Origin: Bin87 sp963668585
GTDB lineage: Bacteria; Chloroflexota; Dehalococcoidia; Lucifugimonadales; UBA3495
DNA: 64,000 nt
Direction of reading: 5' to 3'
Assembly: GCA_963668585.1 (NCBI GenBank)
Contig: OY764869.1
Span: 1,922,001-1,986,000 of the forward strand
This document shows, one piece after another, positions 50,181-59,073 of the stretch (position 1 is the stretch's first letter; every line of letters starts with the position of its first letter). The notes under the pieces are model-generated. The model saw nothing but the letters and a program-made list of their open reading frames with translations. It was not told the DNA's origin and ran no database searches. A program made the position numbers and the translations under genes.

Positions 50181-52283
50181 TCATGAGTCGATCTGGACGG
50201 TGGACAACAGCGTATGGTTCCGGTGTCCGTTGCGCCAAGTATAGCCGCTGTGTCGTTCGCTAAAAATCCGTTTGCGGTATCGGGCTAATGCGAGCAATGG
50301 CCACGTATTTCGATATAGATGATAATTTATCATAAACCCGGCGGACAGTTCCTCACCTTGAAACCCGCGTTCACCGGGCTTGGGCACTCGTTCAACCCGT
50401 TCGCCTTTCTTGTATCCGGGGAAACCGGTCCCTGTGAAATGGGGTTCGTCCCACTGGCCGTCCGTATTCTGGGTACGCAGCAGATACTGTACACCCCGGT
50501 GAGTGGCCGGGTGGTCAGCGTCGCCGGCGGCAATGAGGGCGATTATTGCCCACGCGGTCTGCGAGGCGGTGCTGGGTCCCACGCCGTGCTGGGAAGGGTC
50601 AACGTATGATGCACAGGACTCTCCCCATCCTCCATCGGGATTCTGGTGTTCAACCAACCACTCCACGGCGCGGCGCACGTAGGGTTGGCGCATATTCTCA
50701 CCAACCGCTTCCAAAGCGGGCAATACCGCTCCCAACCCGTATATGTAGTTGACGCCCCAACGACCGAACCAACTCCCGTTATCTTCCTGTTCCGTCCTCA
50801 GATAGCGGTAAGCCGATTGGGTCGCGGGGTTGTCCATCGTATGCCCAAGCTTGCCGAACATTTCGAGGATGTGGGCGGTGACGTCGGCGCTGGAGGGGTC
50901 CAGCACCTCGCCGAAATCGCTGAAGGTCAGCGCGGTTACGTATCCGTGGTTGTTGTTCTTGTCGAACGACGCCCATCCTCCGTCGCGATTTTGCATTCCG
51001 GCAACCCAGTCCACGGCCCGCTCAATGGCGTTGTGCCGCTGGTCGTCCTCCCCGGGCGGCAGTCTGCCCAGCCTCAGGGCGAGAACGACTTCGGCAGTGT
51101 CGTCGATGTCCGGGTAGTAACTGTTGTGGAACTCAAACGCCCAGCCCCCGGGTTGCAATCGTGGAGCCTGAACCTGCCAGTCGCCGGCCACCAGGATTTG
51201 TTTGTCAATCAGCCAACGGGTGGCTGATGCCAGCATTGGGTCGTCGGGCGCGACGCCACTTTCCGAGAGCGCCTGAACGATCAGGCAGGTGTCCCACACC
51301 GGGGATATGCAACCCTGTATCGTCCAGTGGTCGCCTTTTTGGATGCCGAATCCTTCCAGACCGTTGAATCCCCTGGCCATGGCCGGATGATCGTTGTCGT
51401 AACCGCACACGCTGAGGGCGATCAGGCTGTAAACCCAGGGGGGTTGGATGCCACCCCAACTGCCGTCATCTTCCTGGTGATCAAGAATCCAACGCACCGC
51501 TTTTTGCTCGGCGATATTGCGGAAGGGGTTGAAACGGACTCGGTGGTACACGGAGCCAATGGTTTGCTCCACGAGATGGACCAATCGCGGCAGGTTGAAG
51601 CCGGGGGGAGTGGGCAGGGAATAATCGGTTCCGGTTTTTCCGTGGGGAAAGAGTTCATCAATGGCGTGCTCCGGCGGTATCTGCCGGACCGGATGGCGAG
51701 ACAGAACGATGGACAGGGGCACGATGCATCCGCGAGCCCAACTGGCGAACCGGTAGATGCTGAACGGCGCCCAGTCGGGCAAGAGCATCATTTCGGTGGG
51801 CAGCCGCGGGGTGCCTTTCCATTCCCACTGTCCAAAAAGGGCCAACCAGATGCGGGTGAACATCCGCGCCTGCGGAACGCCCCCACGGTCAAGGATAAAT
51901 TCGCGGGCGAGACGCATATGAGCGGATTCAGGATCTTCGCCGCACAGTTTCAACGCGAAATAGCATTCCACCGAGGTGGACAGGTCGCCCGGCGCTCCGT
52001 AGTAAATTGACCAGGAGCCGTCAACCCGCTGTTTGCTGAGCAGGTAGTTGACGATGTGTTTTTCCCGTTCCGGGTTGTCGTGGCCCAGGAACCGGGAGAG
52101 CATGACGTACTCGGCTTCCATGGTGTTGTTGGACTCCAACTCTCCCCACCAAAAGCCGTGCTTGTCCTGTATGCCCCGGAAGTAGTCCTGCAGCCTGGAT
52201 ATGGACGATTCCACAGCCTCAAGCGGCGGCGCGCCCTTCTCGCCGCCCGATTGGGATCGTATGTCAGATTTACGCAGGATCAT
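50181..52283 (-). CDS. shc: Squalene-hopene cyclase
   Basis: This membrane-associated triterpene cyclase converts squalene to hopene or hopanol. The 700-residue product has the catalytic DXDDTA motif as DIDDTA at about 392-397. Many QW repeats are present, such as QEDDGSWGG, MQNRDGGWASF, EQEDNGSWFGRWG, QNPDGGWGES and QNTDGQWDE. GDWQVQAPRLQPGGWAFEFHNSYYPD is typical of bacterial SHC. Length is a little above the usual 630-680. It is the fifth gene in the operon, after the side-chain genes. Confidence 0.97.
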   Translation of the reverse strand: MILRKSDIRSQSGGEKGAPPLEAVESSISRLQDYFRGIQDKHGFWWGELESNNTMEAEYVMLSRFLGHDNPEREKHIVNYLLSKQRVDGSWSIYYGAPGDLSTSVECYFALKLCGEDPESAHMRLAREFILDRGGVPQARMFTRIWLALFGQWEWKGTPRLPTEMMLLPDWAPFSIYRFASWARGCIVPLSIVLSRHPVRQIPPEHAIDELFPHGKTGTDYSLPTPPGFNLPRLVHLVEQTIGSVYHRVRFNPFRNIAEQKAVRWILDHQEDDGSWGGIQPPWVYSLIALSVCGYDNDHPAMARGFNGLEGFGIQKGDHWTIQGCISPVWDTCLIVQALSESGVAPDDPMLASATRWLIDKQILVAGDWQVQAPRLQPGGWAFEFHNSYYPDIDDTAEVVLALRLGRLPPGEDDQRHNAIERAVDWVAGMQNRDGGWASFDKNNNHGYVTALTFSDFGEVLDPSSADVTAHILEMFGKLGHTMDNPATQSAYRYLRTEQEDNGSWFGRWGVNYIYGLGAVLPALEAVGENMRQPYVRRAVEWLVEHQNPDGGWGESCASYVDPSQHGVGPSTASQTAWAIIALIAAGDADHPATHRGVQYLLRTQNTDGQWDEPHFTGTGFPGYKKGERVERVPKPGERGFQGEELSAGFMINYHLYRNTWPLLALARYRKRIFSERHSGYTWRNGHRNHTLLSTVQIDS

Positions 52284-52312
52284 GGTTCAATGCCGGGTTT
52301 GGCGGTCACGTT

Positions 52313-53323
52313 CTAATCGGGGAGGTATCCGTAGTCGGCAAACCACCGGATCGCCTTTTCCAGGGCGTTTTCGACGGAGTTTTGCGGAAGGCCCAGTTCG
52401 TCCACCGCTTTCCGGCAATCGACGTACATGGGGTGCCGAGTGATTTTGATGCCTTCGACTGGTATGGCGGGTTCGCGACGCAAGAGGCCGCTTTCGAGCC
52501 AGTGATCGCAATATGCCGCGCTGAGGACCAGCCAATACGGGAAGCGCCAGCGCGGGGCCGGCCGGCCGGTGATGTCGGCCAGCATGGCGAACACTTGAAT
52601 CAAGGTGAGGTTTTCGTTGCCCAGGATGTAACGTTCGCCCGCCTTGCCGCGCTCCATCGCCAGGATGTGGCCCTCCGCCACGTCAGAGACGTCGACGAGG
52701 TTCATACCGGTGGCCAGATAACCGGGGATGCGTCCCAGAGCGAAATCCAGCGGAATCCTCCCGGTTGGCGTGGGCTTGACGTCCCACTCGCCCACCGGGG
52801 CGCACGGGTTGACCACCACCACGTCGAAGTCGTCATCGTTGGCGGACAGGGCCAATTGCTCCGCCCGATGCTTTGACCGCTTGTATCGTCCCACCAGGTG
52901 GCGCGGGTCCGCCGGCATATCCTCGCTGCCCAGGGGGCCGTCGGGCGAAGCGGGATGACCGGATGGCAGCCCGATCGTCGAAACCGAACTGGTGAAGACC
53001 AGCCGGCGTACGCCGGCGTTGCGGGCGGCGTCCAGGACGTTCCTGGTCCCCTGAATGTTGGTTCGGCAGATTAGGTCGGGGTCCTTTGCCCAGAAGGAAT
53101 AGGAAGCCGCGCAATGGTAAACGGTCTCGCATCCCGCCACCGCCCGGCGCAGGGACTCGGGCCGGAGGATGTCTCCATCAACCTGTTGGACTCCGGTGTC
53201 CCTGATGGCGAGGTCGTTGGAGGATGGCCTGACCAGTGCGCGGACGGCCTCGCCCCGATGGGCCAGCGCGCGCGCCAGATTGCCACCGATGAACCCGGTG
53301 GCTCCGGTAACCAGCGTGGTCAT
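52313..53323 (-). CDS. hpnA: Hopanoid-associated sugar epimerase HpnA
   Basis: This NAD-dependent epimerase/dehydratase of about 336 residues starts MTTLVTGATGFIGGNLARAL. It has VYHCAASYSFWAKDP, RLVFTSSVSTIGLP and catalytic GRYKRSKHRAEQLAL (the YxxxK pair). NLVDVSDVAEGHILAMERGKAGERYILGNENLT closely matches HpnA. The ATG at 53323 overlaps the hpnG stop by four bases. Its product in hopanoid decoration is not fully established. Confidence 0.92.
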   Translation of the reverse strand: MTTLVTGATGFIGGNLARALAHRGEAVRALVRPSSNDLAIRDTGVQQVDGDILRPESLRRAVAGCETVYHCAASYSFWAKDPDLICRTNIQGTRNVLDAARNAGVRRLVFTSSVSTIGLPSGHPASPDGPLGSEDMPADPRHLVGRYKRSKHRAEQLALSANDDDFDVVVVNPCAPVGEWDVKPTPTGRIPLDFALGRIPGYLATGMNLVDVSDVAEGHILAMERGKAGERYILGNENLTLIQVFAMLADITGRPAPRWRFPYWLVLSAAYCDHWLESGLLRREPAIPVEGIKITRHPMYVDCRKAVDELGLPQNSVENALEKAIRWFADYGYLPD

Positions 53324-54024
53324 CGGGAAACACCGTTGAACGCGGGTTGCAAAACGGACTGGCCGTTGATGGCAGCCAGTACGCATTCCGTCAGGGAGCG
53401 TCTGGCGATCTGGGCCTGTTGCGCCAATGCCATCAAACTGCGCGCTCGGCCGGGATGCAGCGCCAAGCCGCGGATGGTGCGGGCCATGCTCCCGCCATCC
53501 CGTGCAATGTAGTCCGGCAGTTCATCCCCAGCGGTGTCCAGGACGGCGCGGACGGATGCGAACGGAATGTCGCGTTCGCGCGCGGCATCCGCAGCCCAGT
53601 AATCCTCCATGTTGACCGATGCCGCTCCCACGGAAGCGCGAAGCCGGGATTTTGCGCTTGGCCCGGCGACCGTGTTGACGGTGGCCGACGGGTCAATGGC
53701 GACGCAGTTCCCCACGGTTTTCGCAGCACTCAGCAAGGCCGACAGCAAACCGGAGTCGGCGGCGATGGATTCCGAAAGATCAGGAGACAGATGGAGTTGC
53801 GCGGCGTGCAAATCGCCCGTGGACAGGTCGGGGTCTGCGCCGCCGCAGAAACCGACCAGGATCAGAGCGTCCGGCCGGGTTCGGGCGATCTCACGGACGC
53901 TGGCGCGGGTCGCGGTTTCGCCAATACCGGTGACGTGCAGGGTTATCCCACGACTTTGAGGGTCGCGGACGGCCCGGCTGATGCCGGTTAGTTCGGTTGC
54001 CATGGGTGCTACTATTGCAAGCAT
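53320..54024 (-). CDS. hpnG: Adenosylhopane nucleosidase/phosphorylase HpnG
   Basis: HpnG removes adenine from adenosylhopane to give ribosylhopane. The protein (about 234 residues from 54024) has an N-terminus LAIVAPMATELTGISRAV, the glycine-rich ALILVGFCGGADPDLSTGDL and VNMEDYWAADAARERDIPFASVRAVLDTAGDELP, typical of purine nucleosidase/phosphorylase folds. It overlaps hpnA by four bases and follows hpnH. The start could be 36 bp further upstream. Confidence 0.88.
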   Translation of the reverse strand: MLAIVAPMATELTGISRAVRDPQSRGITLHVTGIGETATRASVREIARTRPDALILVGFCGGADPDLSTGDLHAAQLHLSPDLSESIAADSGLLSALLSAAKTVGNCVAIDPSATVNTVAGPSAKSRLRASVGAASVNMEDYWAADAARERDIPFASVRAVLDTAGDELPDYIARDGGSMARTIRGLALHPGRARSLMALAQQAQIARRSLTECVLAAINGQSVLQPAFNGVSR

Positions 54025-54139
54025 CACGTTGTTCAGAACCGCGGATACCTGTTGGCGCAATACCCAACTCAGCGTGCTGTATGGTGTGTTTCCAGCCCAG
54101 GATTCTCTCGTTGGCGCTCGTTGCGGCGCGTGGCCGTCG

Positions 54140-55231
54140 CTATCCGACGCTGATACCGCCTTTGTGCGCCGCTCCGGATTTGATGAAGGTCACCCATTCA
54201 CGTGGTTTCCCGATGGCGTTGAAAATGGTGGCCGACTCAAAACCACAGTGCATCATGCAATTGTTGCATCGTGGGTCCCGTCCGACACCGTATTTTTCTT
54301 CCCAGAGTTCGGGTTCATATATCTCGTCAAGTTGCTCGGTGTGCTCGTCGGCGAGAGGGTAACAGGGCTTACGCCAACCCATGACCGTGTAGGTGGGATT
54401 GGACCAAGCGGTGCATTGGTATTCGCGTTCACCACGGAGGAAATTCAGGTAGAGCGGATTGTTGTAAAAGCGCATTCCCTCTGTTTGGCTAGGGTCAAGG
54501 AGGGTGCGGAAAATGTTGCGCGACTCCTGACGGGTGAGGAACAGGTCCTGGTCGGGGGCGTCCTCGAAGTCATAGCCTGGGGAAATCATGGAACCTTCGA
54601 CGCCCAGGTCGCCCACGAACCGGAACATTTCGCGCAGGTCCTCAACGTCGCTATTTTTGAATACCGTGGTGTTGGTGCAAACGCGGTACCCGCGGTCAAT
54701 GGCCATGCGGATGCCTTCGGTGGCGCGCTTGAACACGCCGTCCCTGGCGACGGATTCATCATGCTTGGCTTCCATGCCGTCCATGTGAATCACCCAGCAG
54801 AAGTATTTTGAGGGCGGTATTTTCTCAAGCATCCTGGGGAGCAGCAGGGCGTTCGTGCAGCAATAGACGAAGTATTTTTCCTCCACCAGGGTGTTGATGA
54901 TCTGGTCAATGTGGGGGTGGATGGTGGGTTCGCCGCCGGCGATGGATACGATGGGCGCGCCGGATTTATGGACCGCGTCCATCGCTTCCGACACGGGCAT
55001 CATTTTATCCAGGACGCCCCGGTATTCCCTGATGCGGCCGCATCCGATGCACGCCAGGTTGCACATCTCCAGGGGTTCGAGCATGGTAACCAGCGGGAAC
55101 CGTTTCCGGCCTCGCAATCGGTTGCTGAGTATGTACCAGCCCATCCGTATTCCCAACTCGATGGGCCGTTTGGCTGGTGGCCGCCTGCCTGGCTGGAGGT
55201 CACTCGGTGCGTCGGTATTAGTTTGAACCAT
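54140..55231 (-). CDS. hpnH: Radical SAM adenosylhopane synthase HpnH
   Basis: HpnH adds the 5'-deoxyadenosyl group of SAM to the hopene side chain. The 363-residue product has MLEPLEMCNLACIGCGRIREY with the [4Fe-4S] cysteines at 57, 61 and 64, and VSIAGGEPTIHPH for SAM binding. A C-terminal CNNCMMHCGFE cysteine set resembles SPASM/HpnH-type domains. It is the second gene after the polyprenyl synthase. Its presence with HpnG shows capacity for side-chain-extended (bacteriohopanepolyol-type) hopanoids. Confidence 0.96.
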   Translation of the reverse strand: MVQTNTDAPSDLQPGRRPPAKRPIELGIRMGWYILSNRLRGRKRFPLVTMLEPLEMCNLACIGCGRIREYRGVLDKMMPVSEAMDAVHKSGAPIVSIAGGEPTIHPHIDQIINTLVEEKYFVYCCTNALLLPRMLEKIPPSKYFCWVIHMDGMEAKHDESVARDGVFKRATEGIRMAIDRGYRVCTNTTVFKNSDVEDLREMFRFVGDLGVEGSMISPGYDFEDAPDQDLFLTRQESRNIFRTLLDPSQTEGMRFYNNPLYLNFLRGEREYQCTAWSNPTYTVMGWRKPCYPLADEHTEQLDEIYEPELWEEKYGVGRDPRCNNCMMHCGFESATIFNAIGKPREWVTFIKSGAAHKGGISVG

Positions 55232-55269
55232 GGTTATGGGCTCCGTATAAAATCCCTAGTGTGCGCAGG

Positions 55270-56379
55270 TTAGAACAATCGGTTGGCCATGAAATCGATC
55301 AGGCTGGCAGCGTCAGCAGCGGCCCAGTCGGACAACGCCAGCGCCTGCAATGCGGAGCGTGCTTCGTCAGCGGTATTCGCAGTGAGCGTGTCGGTTTGGG
55401 AGGCGGCGCCCAGCGCGTCCAATATGTCCATGACACGGTCCACATCGGATTCGTCGAGAGAATCTTTGGCGTAAAGCCGAAGGAGTTCATCACGATCAGA
55501 CCCCGCGGCTTGCTGGAAGGCCAGAACGATGGGGTAGCTTTTCTTGCGCTGCACGATATCGCTATCGGTTGACTTGCCGGTGATGGCGTCGTCTCCCCAG
55601 ATGCCGAGGTAATCGTCGCGGATCTGGAACAGGCGGCCGATGGCGCGGCCAAACCGGGAGATTGCCTCGATGGTTTCCGCGTCGTCGGTGGCCACCGTCG
55701 CGCCGATTGCCAGGCTGCTGCGGATCAACGCGCCCGTTTTGAGGGCGATCATATCCAGGTATTCGTCGGTGCCGATGGTTTCTCTCGCTTCGAACTGCAA
55801 ATCGCGGCACTGGCCCTCGATCATCTCCAGGTAACTTTCGGTGAGCAACCCCGAGACGCGGATGGCGGTGGGCGATGAAACGGAACCGTCGTTCAGGATT
55901 GAGGTGGAATCTCCCAATGATTGCATCGCGTCGCCGGCGACCAAGGCCTGTGCCGTGCCCCAAACCGCCCAAACAGTGGGTTGGTGCCGGCGCTCGTAGC
56001 CCCGGTCCTGTATGTCATCGTGAACCAGCGAGAAGTTGTGGATCAATTCCAGCGCCGCTGCTGCGGGAGCAGCGTGGCGCGGTTCGCCGCGCAAGGCATC
56101 GCAAGCGAACATACACAGAGTGGGTCGCAGGGCTTTCCCCTGGGATGCCGGGGTGGGAGAAGGAACCCCGCCACGGTCCGACCAGCCGAGATGGTATCGC
56201 AACAGGGTGTTGACGGGGTGGCTGTCCAAGGTCGGGACCGCTGCTGCCATGGCTTCTTCGAGATGAAGGCGATAGCGGTCGAACATGGGCGGGAGGGATG
56301 GCCCGCCATCGGTTGGGGAACCGTTGACCGACAGAGCGGACTGTCGAATCTCATCTGATGCGGCTGGAGTTGTGCCCAC
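55270..56379 (-). CDS. Polyprenyl diphosphate synthase (probable farnesyl diphosphate synthase)
   Basis: This 369-residue isoprenoid synthase has the first Asp-rich motif in ELIHNFSLVHDDIQDRGYERRHQPT and the second in LFQIRDDYLGIWGDDAITGKSTDSDI. KALRPTLCMFA is near the N-terminus. It should supply farnesyl diphosphate to HpnD, though chain length cannot be read with certainty. As the first gene of the hopanoid operon it starts about 80 nt after a strong promoter (56464-56492). An internal ATG at 56286 is an alternative start. Confidence 0.92.
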   Translation of the reverse strand: MGTTPAASDEIRQSALSVNGSPTDGGPSLPPMFDRYRLHLEEAMAAAVPTLDSHPVNTLLRYHLGWSDRGGVPSPTPASQGKALRPTLCMFACDALRGEPRHAAPAAAALELIHNFSLVHDDIQDRGYERRHQPTVWAVWGTAQALVAGDAMQSLGDSTSILNDGSVSSPTAIRVSGLLTESYLEMIEGQCRDLQFEARETIGTDEYLDMIALKTGALIRSSLAIGATVATDDAETIEAISRFGRAIGRLFQIRDDYLGIWGDDAITGKSTDSDIVQRKKSYPIVLAFQQAAGSDRDELLRLYAKDSLDESDVDRVMDILDALGAASQTDTLTANTADEARSALQALALSDWAAADAASLIDFMANRLF

Positions 56380-56463
56380 TTTGGTTAGCCTGCCGTGCGG
56401 TGAAGTTAGAGAGTTAGCGCGGCGCGCTGATATCTGGACCGGGCCGGATCAATCCCGTTCAAA

Positions 56464-56492
56464 AATTTAACCAACTGTCGCGATACTGTCAA
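56464..56492 (-). promoter_or_regulatory. Promoter of the hopanoid operon
   Basis: On the minus strand a perfect TTGACA (56487-56492) and TAAATT (56464-56469) are 17 bp apart. The leader is about 75-80 nt. The same TTGACA-17-TAAATT architecture appears at 60835-60863 and 61205-61233. Confidence 0.8.
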
Positions 56493-56509
56493 GCGAAAGC
56501 GCACCGCGA

Positions 56510-56674
56510 CAGGGCCATTCGATTATCCTGACGAAAGGCAATTGCTGTTGCCGGAACGATTCCTTGCTCACCGTCCGCTCGTCCTTCGACAGGCTCAGGA
56601 TGAGCGGACTACGTCATCGATCGTCAACAGATGAGCGGGCTACCTCGTCTGTAGTCGATAATCGAATGGCCCTG
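56510..56674 (+). repeat. MITE-like palindromic repeat, copy 4 (best-preserved ends)
   Basis: The ends CAGGGCCATTCGATTATC (56510-56527) and GATAATCGAATGGCCCTG (56657-56674) are a perfect 18-bp inverted repeat. Inside are GGCAATTGCTGTTGCCGGAA and a hairpin with arms GTCCGCTCGTCCT and AGGATGAGCGGAC. A second partial GATGAGCGGGCTACCTCGT follows. No obvious target-site duplication flanks it. It lies 17 bp upstream of the hopanoid promoter; the rest of the 56380-56832 gap holds only that promoter and unremarkable sequence. Confidence 0.9.
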
Positions 56675-56832
56675 CACCGGGACGCCCAGTCGGTTGCCCC
56701 TGATGTGTCGGGATCGAGTGGTTCGGTACCCTGCGTTGCAGCGGGTGTGAGTCTGTCAGCCGGCCCTGGGGTCTGCCTGTCGACAGGGGCGGGATCTTTT
56801 GGTTGGTATTTTTTGAGGCCGGGGAAGTTGGG

Positions 56833-57933
56833 TCAGGCGGAATTTATGAAAGCCTGGCAGACTTTCGCGCCATCGACGATTTCCTTGATGTTGGCGGTTT
56901 CGCGGATGGTGTGGAAGTCGCGGACTCCAATGCCCACCGGGAGAGCGACGATCCCGTGTTCCATGAAGACGTTGGCGTCAGATCCGCCGCCGGTGGTTTC
57001 CGTAGTGGGTGCCAGACCCGATCCGGTCACTGCGCGAGAGATGTCATTCAGGACAGCGTGCCCTGCGGGTATGTCGTAGGCTCGGTACTGATTCCAAATT
57101 TCGAGGTCAATGCGCGCCTTGGGATACATTGCCCCAACCTGCTCGAACACCCGGTAAAACTCTCCGGTGTAATTCTCCAGTTTTGCGCCGTTGCGGGAAC
57201 GCAATTCACCATCGAGGTAGGCATGTTCGGGCACGATATTGCGCTTTAGCCCTCCTTGCAGAAGGCCGATGTTGCTGGTGGTTTCGGGGTCGATGCGGCC
57301 CAGGGGCAGGCGTGTGAGGATGTGGGAGGCGACCACCAGGGCTGAAACGCCGTTTTCGGGCTCCAGGCCGGCGTGGGCCGCCACACCGGTGATGTTGGCC
57401 TGCACGATATTCTGCGCGGGAGCGCCGACGCAGATTCTGCTGACGGGACCCTCGCCGTCGAAAACGATGCCGGTTTTTGCCTCGATAAGGGAGAAATCCA
57501 GGTTGCGCGCGCCGTTCAATCCACCTTCCTCGGCGCGGGAGAACACCACCTGGACCGGCCGGAACGGACCGCCGGCTTCTATGGCGGAGGTCAAGCCCTC
57601 CAACACGATGGCGATGCCCGCTTTGCAATCTCCGCCCAGGATGGTGGTGCCGTCGGACCGGAGCGTCTCGCCATCAGAGTCCAGGATGGGTTTGATGCCG
57701 CGGCCGGGTTCCACGGTGTCCATGTGAGCCGAGAGCATCACCGGTGACTGCCGGTTTCCGCTGGCGTCGGCGAGACTGGCGACGAGGTTGCCGTAGTCGT
57801 CGTGCCGGACGGTTGCGCCGAGGCCAGCAAGCCGGGAGGAGAGATGGCTGTCAATGGCATCCTCTTCCCCGGTGGGGCTGTCGATTTTGATCAGGTCGAT
57901 GAGAGTCTGGGTCAGGCGTTGTCGGTCAGGCAT
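56833..57933 (-). CDS. M20-family peptidase, PepT-like
   Basis: This 366-residue zinc exopeptidase resembles tripeptidase T. It has SPTGEEDAI, VMLSAHMDTVEPGRG with the first metal His and Asp, LGGDCKAGIAIVLE, SRAEEGGLNGA with the catalytic glutamate, and TGGGSDANVFMEHGI. DFHTIRET near the end supplies the last histidine. AGGAG lies before the ATG. It is cytoplasmic, with no signal peptide, and could degrade peptides imported by the transporters at 1-6.7 kb, although the genes are far apart. Confidence 0.9.
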   Translation of the reverse strand: MPDRQRLTQTLIDLIKIDSPTGEEDAIDSHLSSRLAGLGATVRHDDYGNLVASLADASGNRQSPVMLSAHMDTVEPGRGIKPILDSDGETLRSDGTTILGGDCKAGIAIVLEGLTSAIEAGGPFRPVQVVFSRAEEGGLNGARNLDFSLIEAKTGIVFDGEGPVSRICVGAPAQNIVQANITGVAAHAGLEPENGVSALVVASHILTRLPLGRIDPETTSNIGLLQGGLKRNIVPEHAYLDGELRSRNGAKLENYTGEFYRVFEQVGAMYPKARIDLEIWNQYRAYDIPAGHAVLNDISRAVTGSGLAPTTETTGGGSDANVFMEHGIVALPVGIGVRDFHTIRETANIKEIVDGAKVCQAFINSA

Positions 57934-58122
57934 ACGTTGGCTCCTGGTTGGGAATTATGGCGTTGCGGGAACGCCCGGTCTGGTGGATCGGCCTGACCGC
58001 CTGCTGGGCGAAACCTGACACGTCCACGGAGTTTGCATGGCATCCCTTGGCGGGTTTTCAGAGTTGGACGACCTGGGAACCGTTGGGCCGACTCCGGGAT
58101 TCAACCCGGCGTGCGACCGCCT

Positions 58123-59073
58123 TCAGAAGATGGCGATGGGGTTCACCGGACTGCCGGTGACGTTGCGCAACCGGAGGGCGCCGATGGAAAGCATGAATTC
58201 GTAACGGTTATGCCGCTGCGCAGCCTCGGCGAGTTCCTCAAGATTGGCGTTGTCGATCAACCATATGCCGAGGTACACGAGGCAGGCGATGTGAAGCGGG
58301 GAAACGATATTTTCGTACTGATTGGGCCTGACGTCGTTGGACGTGTCGGTGCCCAGCATCGCTACGCCGCGCTCTTTGAACCAGGGTGCGCAGGCAACCT
58401 GACAGGCCACGCTTGGCTCGGAGGAGGGCAATGGGCCTTCCGCCAACCGCCGGCGGTAGTTGCCCGTCCGCACCAGCAGGATGTCGCCCGGTTCGACTCG
58501 CACGCCGTGGTCGCGTTCGGCGGCATCGAGGTCCTCGGGCAATACCGGCGCGTCGGGAGGCAGCCAGTCCACGCCCCTGACTTTGGCGATGTCCAACAGC
58601 ACGCCGCGGCTCACCAGGCCCTGTGCGGTGAGGTCGATGGCGTGGCTTTGGGCGCCTTCGCGGGAGGTGACCACGGCCGCCGGCACGCCGTTGTACATCA
58701 GGCCGTCATAGGAGTAATGGGAAAGGGCGTCGATGTGCGTGATGGTCTGCCCGTGGAATACCATCCCGATGAACTCCGCCGCGCCGCGCCTGGCATTTCG
58801 CCGCTCCAGGGGGTCGGTGTCCCTGCCCTCGCCGCTGTCAACCATGAACCGTTGCACCTGATGGCTGATGTCGGGCGCCATGTCCGTGGTGATCGGGCGG
58901 GCGCAACTGACGGTTTCGCCGGTTTGCACCAGGGCCGCCGCCTGGGTCCGTTTGGCGGTGGTGATCAGGTTCAGAGCGCCCAGTTGATCCTGTTGGCCCC
59001 AGCGTCCCCAGTTGTTTTCATTCCGGTACCAATTGAGGACATCCGCCTCGTTTGGTATTCCATCGAAAGCCAT
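58123..59073 (-). CDS. Cyclase-family (kynurenine formamidase-like) metal hydrolase
   Basis: This 316-residue hydrolase of the PF04199 type has HGQTITHIDALSHYSYDGLMYNG, a variant of the HxGTHxDxPxH metal site. GVLLDIAKVRGVDWL and EPGDILLVRTGNYRRRLAEG follow. The ATG at 59073 follows GGAGG by five bases; a four-residue longer reading overlaps that site. The 189-bp gap to the M20 gene leaves operon membership open. Substrates may be formamides or cyclic amides/esters. Confidence 0.87.
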   Translation of the reverse strand: MAFDGIPNEADVLNWYRNENNWGRWGQQDQLGALNLITTAKRTQAAALVQTGETVSCARPITTDMAPDISHQVQRFMVDSGEGRDTDPLERRNARRGAAEFIGMVFHGQTITHIDALSHYSYDGLMYNGVPAAVVTSREGAQSHAIDLTAQGLVSRGVLLDIAKVRGVDWLPPDAPVLPEDLDAAERDHGVRVEPGDILLVRTGNYRRRLAEGPLPSSEPSVACQVACAPWFKERGVAMLGTDTSNDVRPNQYENIVSPLHIACLVYLGIWLIDNANLEELAEAAQRHNRYEFMLSIGALRLRNVTGSPVNPIAIF

